Below, piece by piece: positions 45,254 through 57,360 of a DNA stretch of 64,000 nt. Location of the stretch: NCBI GenBank assembly GCA_032768795.1, contig CP136497.1:1366501-1430500 (forward strand), in the 5' to 3' direction. The DNA is from Tremella fuciformis. Lineage: Eukaryota > Basidiomycota > Tremellomycetes > Tremellales > Tremellaceae. Every line of letters starts with the position of its first letter. Position 1 is the stretch's first letter. The translations under genes were made by a program, and so were the position numbers. The notes under the pieces are model-generated. The model was not told the origin of the DNA and did no database searches. It was given only the letters and a program-made list of their open reading frames with translations.

Positions 45254-45772
45254 ATCGGCCTATACCTGCTCAACGGGTACTGGGCTCCGTGCATCATTAT
45301 GACATCGACTCTCGTCATGGCCAATGTTGCGGGCAACACCAAGAAGTCTGTTGTTTTCGCGACCGTCTGGCTTGGATACTGGTGAGTTCATCATCCGCCG
45401 CCCTTCCACTCCATCATATGCTCTACTTTTCTTCTGGGCTGGAGACGGCGCAGACGCTCACCACCCTAAGTATCGGCAATCTCGTTGCGCCGCAGACTTT
45501 CCTGGCTAAAGAAGCGCCGAGGTACCAGACGGCGATCTCGGTCATGGTGGCCTCGTTCTCTGCTTGTGTGGTGCTCATTGCGGTGTACGGTTTGCTCTGC
45601 TATTGGGACAACAAGAAAAAGGCGGCAGCTCGCGCGGAGTGGGAAGCATCCAACCACGACCAAGTGCTGGACGAATGGCAAGACTTGACAGACAAACAGG
45701 TGAGTCCGCTGTCTTCGCAGATGGAACCAACTGCTAATTCCGCAGAACCCGATCTTCGTCTACAAGTGGTAG

Positions 45773-46268
45773 GCGGCGACGCAACCCTTAGGAGACGGGT
45801 ATCGGAGACGACAGAAGGGCGTTTGGTCAGAGGATCGCGGGGCTGGAACTGCAGAGTCGGGGAGTTTCTACAGCACAGGTTTATCAAATAGAATGGTCGA
45901 GCTTCTGGTTGAGCAGCTAGATGATTGATTGATTCCAGGGTACTAGAGTAGTTGGTCGTTCGTAAAGCCCACGGCGTAGATCCCCAGTGGGCCTAGAATT
46001 ATGACCTTGCCCGCTTATCGCCGCCTTTCCAGCTCTGGAGGACAATAAGACCTTATCGTCTGCGTGGTGAGTAGATGAGGGTCGAGTTAGAGTTCAAGGG
46101 GACAACTCGGAGCGCCTCCGAAGGCCCGCCTCCGTGCTTCTGTCCGTGTTGCGCAGCGTACAATGCGCCGGGAACCAGGACCCGTGATTGGCTCGCCGCT
46201 TGTGTAGTCATGTCCTCGGCCTCGACTCTGTATGGTCATTCGGTAACTACTCCGCTACACGTTTGAGA
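45773..46268. other. Intergenic
   Basis: Downstream of the broken permease and upstream of the Zn2Cys6 gene. No gene seen. Confidence 0.4.
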
Positions 46269-49055
46269 ATGGCTGAGCAGGGATCGATCGAGGATGGGAC
46301 GACTTCCTGCAAGAAGCGTCGACACCACACGACGCGAGCGTGTGTGAACTGCAGGAGGAGGTCAGCAAGAGGCGTGGATGATCTGACGGAGCTGAGCGTA
46401 GGAAAGCAAAATGCGACGGCGCACAGCCCATATGTGGGACATGTGGAGTGTACAAGGTGAGTACGAACAAGTCTGGCTGAGATCCTGTTGACTGTTCATT
46501 AGGATGACTGCCAATGGGCGGACGACTCTGACGGCCGCAAGCCAGCATCGAGGCGTTATGTCCAGTCGCTCAAGCAGCGCATCAGAACGCTGGAAACCCT
46601 ACTCAAGTCTGGGGGTCAGGCGCTCCCTCCCGAGACTGTGGGTGGTAACACGGACGAACTGGCAGAGGAGGACGGCGATGATTCGAGTGGGACCGAACAC
46701 CAGGCTTCACTGTTCATGAGTCATCTGCAGGCGAGTCGTGGGCCGAGCCAAGCAGAAGACTGTTACTGACTCTGTCAGTTAGGCACCCCGGACGGCCAGA
46801 TTCACTTCCACGGCCCGACGAGCGCGTACGCGCATATCTCACCTGATCTGATACAAACATCGTCATCTGAGGGAGATAGAAGTATAGCTAGCACGATGGT
46901 CGGCGACCTTGGACCGCATGACCACCGCCGCTTCCTGCCCCGTGATGTGCACCTCAGTGCGTCGGAGCACGCCAAGGTCCTCGATCGCTTCTTCCGCTTC
47001 TTCGCTTCATGGGGAGTCCGGGTCGTGCCTACGCTCTTTCACGCAGACATGCTGCGTGCGATACGCGCAACCGGCACCGTTCGCATGTCTCGGGCATCGC
47101 ATTACTCGCCATTCCTTCACAACGTCATCTTGGCAGTGGCGCTGGGCTTTGCCGACGACGAACATTTGCGCTCGCTGTCCATCAGGACTATGTTCATGCG
47201 AGAAGCCGATCGATATTTCGAAACAGAGATAGCTCGTCCGAGCCTGGCGACCGTTCATGCACTCGCTCTCAAGCCCAGCTTTTATTCCTTACAGGGAGAC
47301 CACATGACGGGCTGGACGAGTTACGGACTCGCAGATCGAGCAGCCCAATCATGTACGTGCAACTTGGGTCTGTCATAAAGCCGACGTGCAGTGGGATTGA
47401 ACGTGGATTGTTCGGATCTCGTTCGGGCAGGTCGGATGTCAGACTATGAAATGCTTGCTGTGAGCGGCGGTCGCTGTGCGCAATAACGACGCTAATCACT
47501 AACGCACGTAGCGCAACAACACTTTCTGGACAGTGTACATCCAAGACCAGTGCTGGTCGGTATACATTGGCCGCCCCCATCCGATAGTCGAGCACGAGTA
47601 AGAGCAAGTCTGCACCGTTTACGCTCAGCTCACCTCAAGCACCCCATTACCTGCGGTTGACGCTTCGTTGGATCACCTGCAGTGGTCTGGTGATTGCGGA
47701 AAGCAAAACTCGATGCTGAGCACCTGCTTCGTCGAGACCGCCAAGCTCGTGATCATCATGCAGCAGGTAATGATCAGCATGTACTCGCCGCGTGCCAATG
47801 TAGCGCAGCTCGCGCGCAGCGGCAAGATCAGCGAGTTGAGTCTCGCCTTGGACTCGTGGCTCGAGCAACTGCCCCCGAGCCTATGTATCTCGGCGCATCC
47901 AGCTCGCACCGCCCTGCCGCATGTGATCATGCTTCACCTGGCGTGGGAGTGGCTCGTCATACTGCTCTATCGCCCGATCTACCGGCCCATTGTTCGTCTA
48001 GGGAAAAGCATCGCGCAAGCGGACATCAGCGCCTATGCAGTTAAGGTGAGATCTCACAGATCCTGACCTGACAAAGGTCAGTGGCTGATAATGTAGAGAT
48101 GTGACCGCTCGTCCGCCCGCATCGTGACACTGCTCAAGCTATACCACTCGCTATATGATGTACGATTCGTCCCCCCGACCCTGCTCAATGTCGCCTTCAT
48201 CGCCGGTACGACACATCTTCTCGCGGCAGCACACCACCGTTCAGTAAAGCTGAGACAGGACGCATTACGTGGCGCCAATGAGTGCATACGGCACCTTCGC
48301 TTGACGGGCGTGTCGTGGCGGGCAGCATCTGACAAGGCCGACGTTCTGCAGAGTCTCCTGGATGAATATCAACCGCTCGATCATCAGGTCACTCTGTCTC
48401 AAGGGCCGAGAGGGGACCCTGCAAGAGCCGCCGAGCAGCATCAGACCGCCGTCGCCCATCCCCCACCTCTGGACCCTTCTGATCAAGCCTCGATCGACTA
48501 CTCATGGCTCGACGCTTGCTTGGCCGATCCGGAAATGACGCAATGGCAGCCGCCAGTGGCCTCAACCGCTGCCCCGAGTATCCAGGCCATGCCTGGACAA
48601 CCACTGAGTCATGCCCACGGCTTGATGGACTTGTTCGGAAGTACAGTCCTTCAGAACCAGCAGTAAGCCAGGCGCGTGCCCGGGAAGTGAGCTAACTAAG
48701 CTCTAGAGTAGGGTCGTCTTTTCCCGCTCAGCCACCAGCACCAGTCGTCCCATCATCGAATAGCTTGTCGGATGGCTTTGTGCGCGCGATTCTCGAGCAC
48801 ACAAGCGCCGCCGAGCTCGTAGCTCCAAACCTGTTTTCAAATTGGGCGACAGCTATTCCCAACGTCCCGGGTACCAGCGCAGGTGACACGTCGCTATGGG
48901 GTGGCGCGCCATACCAGGACGGGCGGCGACTGACGGAACAAGACTACCTCCGGGCCTGGAACATAACACAGCCTATCCCAATACCGTCCACGGGTCAGTC
49001 AGCGCAAGAGGGGGATTCCGAATGGGCGAGCTTCTTTGGTGCCAGTTCTGGCTAG
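46269..49055 (+). CDS. Zn2Cys6 transcription factor (NirA/XlnR-like MHR)
   Basis: MAEQGSIEDGTTSCKKRRHH start. The zinc cluster is split by two introns: TRACVNCRRR, KAKCDGAQPICGTCGVYK, DDCQWADD, i.e. CX2CX6CX6CX2CX6C. A short coiled stretch follows (YVQSLKQRIRTLETLLKSGG). The middle homology region reads FFRFFASWGVRVVPTLFHAD, RASHYSPFLHNVILAVALGF, NTFWTVYIQDQCWSVYIGRP, HLAWEWLVILLYRPIYRPIV and FIAGTTHLLAAAHHRSVKLR, as in nitrogen-assimilation NirA-like factors. The C-terminal 200 residues are low-complexity and probably activating, ending EWASFFGASSG. About 800 residues, six or more introns. It heads the D-glutamate/5-oxoproline gene group and is the obvious candidate regulator of it (inference). 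Confidence 0.88.
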
Positions 49056-49120
49056 TTTCTTCTTATTTTGTACCAAGTCACGACTTTTGTTGTTCGTAGG
49101 GGACTCATGCATGACAAAAT

Positions 49121-50139
49121 CTAATCAGTCGCAGTAGCTGGCAGATCCAAGCATAGCATCTTTCCGGGAGCGTGCCCAATGGTAAAGCCTCTCAGCTCGG
49201 GGCTCGACATGATCACAGACTGAGGGGTCACGCCGCAACCCCAGAAGACCGGTACCTCGTCGGGCAGCATCACCGGCGTATCGCCAAAGTCGGGTTTGTG
49301 AATATCGTTGATACCAAGCTTGAGGACGGCTTCCATGCCCTCATGTGCGTCAGCCTCCGCACATTTTTGTTCACAGCCAAGGGCAGGGATTCACCCAAGC
49401 CACTGGTTCGCCGTGGGTAGCGCGGTAGGGTCTGGTCACACGTCTCACCGCTTCGACTTGATCACGCTTGTACGGCCGCATGGAGACCACCATTGTCCCG
49501 GAGAAGACCAGAGGTCAGCCGTGCGAGCCAAAAGCCGCAGGGTCCTTTCAACACTTACTTCCCGCTGGATTGAGCTCCCAGCTCGTGCGGTACATTGGCA
49601 CGTTGCGCCCGTGCCGCTCATGAGACGGCACGAGCCCAGCTAGGGTCAGAGCTCTGTCGAAGGAGAAGGAACAGCCGACTAATGATCCATCAGCCTTGCA
49701 CGCTTCCGATACTCGTCCTCGTTCACTGACTCAAGAAAGCAACACTGTCCTCTTGCCACCATTCGATACAGTCCGACACGTCCGCCAACAGAAGCTTTCC
49801 GTCTCTGTATCTGCCATATCTCAGCTGAAGCCATCGCCGGTCCCAGTGCAAGTCTAGTCACATGTTGTAACCAGGCGCGTCAGTCGTGACATCGCAATCT
49901 GCAGCTAGGGCGGAGGGTAGCATCCGATCTCCGGGAGCCACATTCTCCCCTAGCAGCGGGCAGGAGACTGGATTGCGACGACAAAAGTCGCGAAAGTCGT
50001 TTGCGTACTTTGCGGGTAGGACCAACAAGTTGGCTTGAACGTTGAGTGGACAGTGGCCGGCGGTTGACCCGGTGAAAGCGCCGGTACGGCTAGCTGATCG
50101 GACGCTTTGGGCGGTAAGGTGAGCAGTCTGCAGCGTCAT
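49121..50139 (-). CDS. D-glutamate cyclase / DUF1445 (putative hydro-lyase) protein
   Basis: Family of bacterial YcsI and mammalian DGLUCY; the latter converts D-glutamate to 5-oxo-D-proline. From the ATG at 50137-50139: [60 protein letters not shown], then joined exons [92 protein letters not shown] and [15 protein letters not shown]. Conserved family blocks are all present in order. About 270 residues. Four introns inferred. The frame continues upstream only to a GTG. A 5-oxoprolinase gene lies 10 kb away. Confidence 0.87.
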
Positions 50140-50582
50140 CTCCGGATGGCGAATGTCGGCGACAGAGAGTCTGCGTGCTCTAGGTGGCGATGAGGGATAA
50201 CAGAAAACGCTGACCAGCCTCACACTGGGACCTATAGTCAGCCCAGAGTCGCCTTCAATTGGCCAGCAGAGGTTCGACACGACCGGAAGACCTCAATCTC
50301 CCTGGCCTTCAAGCGGAATATGACCGGGGGCCAGACGTTATCACAACATATGCGCTATGAACTGAAACTCTTCCGATCTTCCCGCCCAAACCTTCTGGCA
50401 GGGACTGATACTGGACTCCACACGGGGCGAGCGGTAGAAGTCCGTACAGTAAATACTATACGAGAACAGAAGCAGCTTAAGGCTGTAGTGACACAACGCC
50501 CCCGGCTCACCTGATGCTGTCTTCATGGTCGAAAGCACGCCGTGCATCGGGTACCATCAATTCCTATGCATACAGCCACACA
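50140..50582. other. Intergenic
   Basis: Upstream of the D-glutamate cyclase and downstream of the transaldolase-like gene, both on the minus strand. Nothing coding recognised. Confidence 0.4.
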
Positions 50583-51794
50583 TCATTTCGCCTGACCTTG
50601 AACTTCAGCAATGAAGTTTCGGGACAGCTCTTCTCTCAGCTCAAATTGACCATATTTTATACCCAACCAGGACTTCATTGTGAGGTCGGTCTCTAGGTAG
50701 TTGTCAAGTACGCCCGGGGCGAGCCAATCTATCGAGGTGTATGAGGTCATCCAGTCGGTGGGATCATCTGTGGTCAATGGATCGTGGTCTGCAACGTGTG
50801 CGAGTTGAGTGAGCGAAGTCGAGCGTTCCACTGGCTTCCACTCTTCCCACCCGGACCACCACGGCTCCTGCATCTGTACAGATACAGGCACGTGCCATTG
50901 GCCAGGTCGGTAGACAGGCAGGCCAGGGCCCTGGGCCATGTCCTCCAAGAAGGGCTGTACGACAGTGACGTGGTCGGCACCAAGTGCGACCGCCGCAGTG
51001 ACTTCGCGGGCCGAACGGAACCTGTGGTCATCAGTCAATACTCTGTAAAAGGCAGGAAATATGACTCACGCGCTGGTCTTGATGAGCGGCACCTTCTTTC
51101 CTTCGGAAGCAAGACGGTCGTAGATCTGGCGTATTCGGAGGTGTCTGGGCGCCATGATGTGATCTACAGTCGGATTGGCCACATCGGTCCAGGGCTCGGG
51201 TGCCAGTGTGGCGTGAGGGTCGTTGAAATACAAGTGGATCGACTCGGCTCCTGCCTGTTGCGCTGCGACAGCCTGCGGAATGGAGAACACGTTGTTGCAG
51301 GAGATGGGGAATCCCTCTTTGCTCAAGGATGCGGCGGCGGTCACGCCGGAAGAGTTGGTGACGACTTTGAGCACCACGCGATCTCTTGCTCCATCAGCTG
51401 CTGCTGCAGCACCACCGAGGCTGACTTACTCGGGTACACCAGCTGCCCTCCATCCATTCATGAAGCTCTTCGCGCAAGCAAGAATCTTGTCCACGTCGTG
51501 GTAGGTAGAGAACCAGGAATGGGCCACCACTTTGCCAGAGATATGCGGCAGAATTCGTGCGTGGATGCGGCCAATGGCGGTCGTGTAGATCTCCTCAAAG
51601 CTCTTGCCCGGGTTCTCCGCCACGACCGCGTCGACAATGTCGCGGTTTGCGGGACTGCTTAGTGCCGCATAGAGGAACACGGGGTTAGCAGCGCAGTCGA
51701 CGATGGTGATGGGCAACGACCTGATAAAGGCGAGGTCGAGCGTCTCGCAATCTACCGGTATGACGGCCGCGACCTGTTCGAGGAGGGTTGACAT
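50583..51794 (-). CDS. Transaldolase / fructose-6-phosphate aldolase family protein
   Basis: TIM-barrel aldolase. Exon 1 (MSTLLEQVAAVIPVDCETLD) has IRSLPITIVDCAANPVFLYA and FEEIYTTAIGRIHARILPHI. Exon 2 joins as VPEDRVVLKVVTNSSGVTAA, in which the lysine fits the Schiff-base position of the family, then FPISCNNVFSIPQAVAAQQA and ESIHLYFNDPHA. Exon 3 has FRSAREVTAAVALGADHVTV, close to the conserved AS-R-x-x-E-V block, and ends FIAEVQGQAK. About 375 residues, longer than bacterial FSA (220) and near classical transaldolase (about 320-330). The substrate may not be a sugar phosphate. Divergent from the PhyH gene. Confidence 0.78.
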
Positions 51795-52178
51795 GATGCT
51801 ATGGCTCGGCGCGAGCGGTCTTGGTGGGTTCGGTGTACTCCGCGTACGTCCATCTTAAGCTGCCGATCGATTGCTCAGGCGAGTGAGAGAGGGAGATTAG
51901 CAGTATCCCGCAGCGCCCGGTCATATTCCGGGGAACAATATACGGGGTCATTGGTTGCGAACCTTACCCGGCGAGCCCGTGACCGCTGATAAGGGGCGTC
52001 CCGCTCGAAGCCACGGAAGTGGTCCCCGGTAGCTTGACTGGCTTGGCGAGGTCGGCGTACGGCCCAAGTTATAAGCTCACCGGATGCGTACTGGTGTCAT
52101 GCTCACACATTACAACGCATTACAGTACTGTCACACCAATCAGACCATTGACTGCAATCAACGCACGGCCACGACATC
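51795..52178. other. Intergenic, divergent promoters (transaldolase-like / PhyH)
   Basis: No gene. No clear TATA box or repeat. Confidence 0.4.
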
Positions 52179-53362
52179 ATGTCCGGAGACCTCCCCAAAC
52201 CCGACAACATCGTCCACATCGAGCTGTCCGACGAGGAAAGAGATACGGGCAACCTGACTCCCCGACATCTTTATGACGCCGTTGATGCCTTCAACAACGA
52301 CGGGGTGGTCGTTCTCGACAATGCCGTCCCCGTCGGCATCGTGGACAAGCTGAATGAGCGGATGACCGCCGAGTGCATCTCGTTGCTCAAAGACGGCGAG
52401 AACTTGTTCTGGGGGTGAGCTGGACGATCATTCGATCACTTACGAGGGAGACTGACGAGCAGGCAAGGCAAGGGTCACGGCAACTTGATCGTCGCCCCTC
52501 CTCTGGAGAAAGGTAGCTAGTCTCCGCAAAGTCAGGTTCATCACAGGCTGATCCACCAGAGTACCTGTTTCCCGAATGCTACGCCAACAAGCCTGCGACC
52601 AAGGTGATCGAGATGATCCTTGGTCCCCAGCCAGAGGTGCGATTCATCGCTTCGAACACGACTATTCCTGGCATGGGCGTCAGGCAGCCGGTGCACAAAG
52701 ACTGCCGCTTTTTGCACCCCAAGGCAAACTACAGCATCTCGCTCAACATGTGCCTCATCGACGTCTCGCCCGAGATGGGGTCGACAGAGTTCTGGCTGGG
52801 TACAAATCACTCGAGCCCGAACACAGACTGGGTCGAGCCGGGGAACTCGCATGTGCATCCCGACAAGGTCGAGGCGCGGCGCAAGATCCGTCCACCTATC
52901 CAGCCCACCATCAAGCGCGGGGGCATTATTCTTCGTGATCAACGGTGCTGGTGAGCATCGTATATTTGGCTGCGATGTGGTAAGCGCTAATGAGTCTAGG
53001 CATGCTGGAATGCCCAATACGGGAGACAAGCATCGAGTGATGACCTCACAGCTCTACTTCGCTCGGTAAGTGTGCATGCAATACGCCGGCCACTATGACT
53101 GACACGGCGCTGCAGGTGGTTTGCAAATGGACATCGCCTCAAGATGCCCAAGTCGATCCGACCTCTCATCGAGGACCTCGAGAAGAGGAACAACACGATC
53201 TTCATTGTCGATTGGGTTGATGACGACAAGTTCAACTACAAAACCGACAACCAGGGCTTCGGCTTTGAGACGACTATCCACCCAGAGCTCTTTGAGCCCT
53301 TCAAGGACTTTGCAGAGGCGCGTCTCAGGCGCATTGGCGCAGACCCCACCAAGGGCATGTAG
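52179..53362 (+). CDS. Phytanoyl-CoA dioxygenase (PhyH) family protein
   Basis: Fe(II)/2-oxoglutarate oxygenase. MSGDLPKPDNIVHIELSDEE start, LYDAVDAFNNDGVVVLDNAV, then after short introns PECYANKPATKVIEMILGPQ and VRQPVHKDCRFLHP (H-x-D metal motif HKD), YSISLNMCLIDVSPEMGSTE (product/substrate loop), GGIILRDQRCWHAGMPN (second metal His in WHAGMPN, typical of fungal PhyH proteins), HRVMTSQLYFAR. C-terminal part ends RIGADPTKGM. About 330 residues. Fungal members hydroxylate diverse small molecules, so the phytanoyl name should not be taken literally. Four introns. Confidence 0.88.
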
Positions 53363-53568
53363 ACGTCGTCGAGATCCCACCCTCTTATGCATACTCGCTA
53401 CTCTGTCATGAGGCGGCAGTCGTCCCTGCCTTTCGTGCCGCCAGCGTGGGGCAAGGCAGGGTCGCGTGCTGGACCGCAGCACGCGACAACCGCGAAGCAG
53501 GCCCGTTTGCTGACCAGTAACACTAGTTCTCAATCCTCACCTTCGGGTGTCGACACTGGCCTTCGAGT

Positions 53569-54777
53569 CATGGCGTCTTTCATCATGGACCTCCTGCGCC
53601 AACTGTGCTGCGCTCCGTACCCACTCGAAGAACCCGTGAGTCTCCGAGAAGCCCAAAAAAACATGCACATCTGCTCACAGCATACCCAGGTCCCCTCCTT
53701 GCAGTACGACGACCAAGCCTGCCTCTACAGCTACAAGCGCCGGCGGTACACCATCAACCCCAACGAGGACGCTGACGAGGGCGAAGGTACCTCACCCGGT
53801 GCCGGACATCTCTCGGATCTCATTCCAAGCGAGACCAAGGTAAAGGAGGCGATCGAGAAGCTCAACGACGCTCTTGGTAGGCCGATTGCCGACCCTTGGG
53901 CTCTGGTCGGCTGGACGGCGACTCATGTCGGTCTGCAAGAGGCTGAGCCGTACGCCACCATCGAAGTGCTGTGGTCGGAGGCAGGGTTATGGGAGGGGCA
54001 GAAGGCGCACTATGTGGTCGTGAAGGTCCAGCACGTCGGGCAACCAGCAGCGCCAGTCCAGCGCATCCGTGTCGATCTCAAACTTTCCCGACTTGAAAGC
54101 CGTGAGCGACCGAAGCGTTCCGTCCAGACGGCATCATCCTCCCCTCTTCGTGTTGCTCAATACGGCCCTATCCAGGTCCTTGGCCTGCCGAAAAAGGACC
54201 GCCTGATCAGGATACCGCTCAAAAACAGAGAGCACGTCGGCGACACCTTCGAGCCCGGCGAGCGCTTCGCTTTCATCGCCGATCTCTACCAGGAGAGTCC
54301 CCTTTGGGGCGGGCAAGTCATGGGCAACGTCCCAGGAAGTGGCTCAAATGGTTGCGATCATCAGGTCGACGCGCTTCTGCGCCTAAGATCTTTTGGAAAT
54401 CCTGCCTACCGCGAAGATCTTCCCGACGTGACCGTAGGCATGGTGGTGTTATCCGATCAGGATGTGTTCTCGCTCTGCGCCGAGTCCATGTGTTGGCTGT
54501 ACGACACGAGTCCGGCCCACATGGTCCTCCTACCTTGCCGACAGCCAGCCCTTTTCAATCGTCAGACCTCAGCACATGTCCCGGAAGGACAACGAGCTTT
54601 AGGATTCACTTTCGAGCCGGCGGAGGTGGGAAGACGTACGAAAGAAATTTGTTCTTGGACGGACAACTTTCAGACGGTGAGCTGCCCACCTGCGACGCTC
54701 GAGCTGACAGGAAGGTTTTCGAGACGGAGCTTCGGGTCACTTTGGGCAGTGATCTTGAACCCTCAACCAGTCAATGA
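53569..54777 (+). CDS. Hypothetical protein, no recognised family
   Basis: A long open frame runs from 53387 to 54790 (467 codons) but the likelier start is the ATG at 53569 (MASFIMDLLRQLCCAPYPLE), because a good 54-nt intron (GTGAGT donor, ACCCAG end, in frame without stop) follows PLEEP, and the PhyH stop is only 25 bp before 53387. A last intron (GTGAGC...GCTGACAG near 54678) gives KVFETELRVTLGSDLEPSTS as the end. Body: KVKEAIEKLNDALGRPIADP, WALVGWTATHVGLQEAEPYA, HYVVVKVQHVG, GDTFEPGERFAFIADLYQES. Mixed alpha/beta, soluble, no signal peptide or membrane segment. Lies in the cluster on the same strand as PhyH. No function assigned. Confidence 0.6.
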
Positions 54778-55582
54778 GCGACAAGCATGACTGACCGTAG
54801 CAGATGTACCGTATCTGTGACACCATGGGGCATCTTGCCCATCATCGTGGAGCCTGTGCATATGCTTTGAAGCCCTTCGGACCTGTAATTGACAGGGTTT
54901 CGTGTTCTCACACTCTCAGTCAGTTATCTGAAGGTGTACCAATGTCTCCGGTCAAGAAGACCTGTGAGATGTATAGGATCAACTAAACGGACGAACACAG
55001 GATAAACGAGTCAGAGTACGGGCGACAGCGAAGAGCCGATCCATACCAAGCATGAAGAGTCGGTCGATCGAAGGTAGATTGGGGCTTGACTTCGGGCGAA
55101 GAACGCTGTTCTTGCACCTTCGCGAGCGCCGTAGCCCGTATGCCAATTGCTAGACGGTCGAAAGGCGGGAGACCATAAGCTCGTTCTGACAATATGCTTC
55201 CCGTTACGGGGCGGTGCGTTCAACTGCTGATCCACCGTGTTACCATGCTGCTTCTCTCGATGCTAGAGAGCCGGCATGCAGTCCTGCAGAACCCACGTGG
55301 ACATGCAGAGTCACAGGTGTGCCAATGCATGCCTCTGCGCCCCGCCTCCACGTAGAGAGTAGGAGAGCTCGGACGAGGCGTCGGGAACATGTTCCCGACA
55401 ATAGTCCCGAAGTTGACAAGCTGCTGTTGCCTTTCGCCGAACCGGCCCCCACTTCTGATCCAAGGCAAGTCCAGAACCCGCTCATAGCTCGACAAAACCT
55501 AACTAGATCGCATATAGATCGTGTACAACAGCACGAATCCTAAAACCAACAGCGGTCAAACACATTTACCTATCCCATCACC
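54778..55582. other. Intergenic
   Basis: Upstream of the second FAD oxidoreductase. ORFs of 60-109 codons on both strands have no recognisable motif. Confidence 0.4.
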
Positions 55583-57360
55583 ATGCCCGTTCCTCTCAAG
55601 ACGTCCCCCTGGGGCCCAGACGTGTTCCCGCCCGAATGGACCTTGTCCGCTTGGCAGCGTAGTGTTCGTGGTGATCCCATGACCAACTGGGGAGAGAACG
55701 ACCCGCTTCCCGAGACAGCCGATGTGGTGATCATCGGCAGCGGCATCTCAGGTACGCATCGCTGTGATATTTGGTCTCGCTGAAGGTCCAGGTGGTACCA
55801 TCACCCATGGTCTGCTGAACTCGCCCGACCGACCCGGCTCGGTGGTCGTGCTCGAAGCGCGCGAGATCTGCTCAGGCGCATCCGGGCGTAACGCTGGTCA
55901 CTGTCGACCGGACGCCTTCCGTGGCTACAACATCTACAAGCGGCTGCATGGGGCGGAACAGGCCAAGAAGATCCTCGAGTCGGAGGCCATCACATTTGAG
56001 CGGTATGTTCCCTCAAGAGCTTCGCAAAATGTGTCACTGACATCGCGCCAGCGTGAAGGCGTTTGTCGAGGAAAACAACATCGATTGCGAGTGGACATAC
56101 CGCCCAACGTTGGACCTGTGTCTGTCCGAGGACTTTGTCGATTACGCCAAGCAAGCGTTCGAGGATGCCAAAGCCGGGGGTGTGGACGTTAGCTATATCA
56201 AGGTGCTCGACAAGGAGGCTGCCAAGAAGGCGGGCCGTATCGAGCGCGCCCAGTGGGGCTACCAGTGGAAAGCGGCCACTCTGAACCCCATCAAGCTTGC
56301 CTACGCCCTGTACCGGAAATGCCTCGAACATCCTGGATTCAGCCTCTTTGCCTACACCCCAGCGACGTCCGTCACTCCTAACGAAGGCGATGCGAAACAC
56401 CCGTGGCTCGTCTCGACTCCTCGAGGCACCATCAAGGCAAGCAAAGTTGTCCATGCGACAAACGGCTACGCCAAGCTTTTGCTTCCTGACATGGAAGACT
56501 TCATCTGGACTTACAAGGGTGAGCGACTGGAGCTTACCAGGAGCACTTGCTGACATTCCAGCCCAGGCGGTGCAGCTGGAGCCCCCTCCTCTCGGAATCG
56601 AGTCATTCCCCAAGATCGAGCCGTCCCTCTCCCTTCGATATGACCTTCAGTACTACTACAGTGTGTGCGTGGCGCGGAGCAACTCTCATGGGGCCCTGAT
56701 CTCGCTGACGCTCCAGCGCACAACGACCTAATAATCATACTGTCCTCGCCCTCCCGCGGACGTGGTGGGTCATGTCGCTGAATGGAAAAGACCTGGTCTG
56801 ACTCTCAGTGCCCCGTACTCATACGAGGACTACGAGAAGCTCTTTGGAGACATGAACGATCGGTACCCGGATCCCGTCAGGGCCAAAGACGCATTCGACC
56901 ACTTCCAGCTCGCCTGGCCAGAAGCTGGATACGACAATACCGAGTGCGTCGAGGGTAAGGGTGGTTTCGACTACACTTGGTCCGGCATCCTTGGCTTTGT
57001 GAGTCGCAGACCTATCACCGTCTGAATACCCGTTGACGGGCACAGACCCCAGATCAGGTCCCCTTCGTGGGCCCGATCCCCGGCAAGGAGGGCCAATACA
57101 TCATGGCAGGCTTCAACGGGCACGGTGAGTCTCCTACACGTGCATCACATACGCAAATCTGACATCATGTAGGAATGGCACGTATGTTCCACTGCGGCCC
57201 ATGTCTTGCGGATGTGATCATTAAAGGGCCTGAGGCATGGCACGAAAGTGTCCCGACTGCTTTCGCCATCACCGAGGAGCGTTTGAAGAAGCTCGAGGCA
57301 TGGATGCCGAAGGGTGTCAGCATGGCCCGCAAGGCTGATGCGACCGCTTTTGCAAAGTGA
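55583..57360 (+). CDS. FAD-dependent oxidoreductase (DAO family)
   Basis: MPVPLKTSPWGPDVFPPEWT start. FAD motif TADVVIIGSGISG ends at an intron and continues GTITHGLLN; EAREICSGASGRNAGHCRPD (second flavin contact), FRGYNIYKRLHGAEQAKKIL, VKAFVEENNIDCEWTYRPTL, KVVHATNGYAKLLLPDMEDF, FDYTWSGILGF, TPDQVPFVGPIPGKEGQYIM and AGFNGHG with the C-terminal FAD-binding loop, then MARMFHCGPCLADVIIKG. Ends RKADATAFAK. About 490 residues and six or seven introns. Same overall plan as 12786-14496 but clearly diverged. The cluster context (D-glutamate cyclase, 5-oxoprolinase) makes an amino-acid or amine substrate likely; not shown. Confidence 0.87.

Larger units (their letters stand above)
38846..45772 (+). 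pseudogene. Dal5/allantoate-type MFS permease, disrupted by a retrotransposon
   Basis: Coding parts lie on both sides of the inserted element (38846-40552 and 45249-45772). Left: MSAHPETPLAREGSISEEKG, LLAPWTKEEEKRLVRKV, DWIVIPLNFLQQTLMAIDKS (helix 1 of the ACS family), YTVRVLLGYFEGVGHTGVTI, LGMFYKKSEQPIRAAISYN, LTNVPNGGLGGFYTLIVNQM, SWMAGKTGRYVLFAECAIA. Right: LIGLYLLNGYWAPCIIMTST, MANVAGNTKKSVVFATVWLG, NLVAPQTFLAKEAPRYQTA, then a C-tail ending NPIFVYKW-stop after one more intron. The insertion falls inside a predicted helix, between SIAAS and GLYLL. Apart from it, the gene looks intact with normal introns, so loss of function is recent. The relative at 30833 is still whole. Likely substrates are allantoate, ureidosuccinate or similar small acids. 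Confidence 0.85.

Noticed and set aside
50140..50280. Longer N-terminus for the D-glutamate cyclase
   Set aside because: Begins at GTG; the family N-terminus fits the ATG at 50137-50139.
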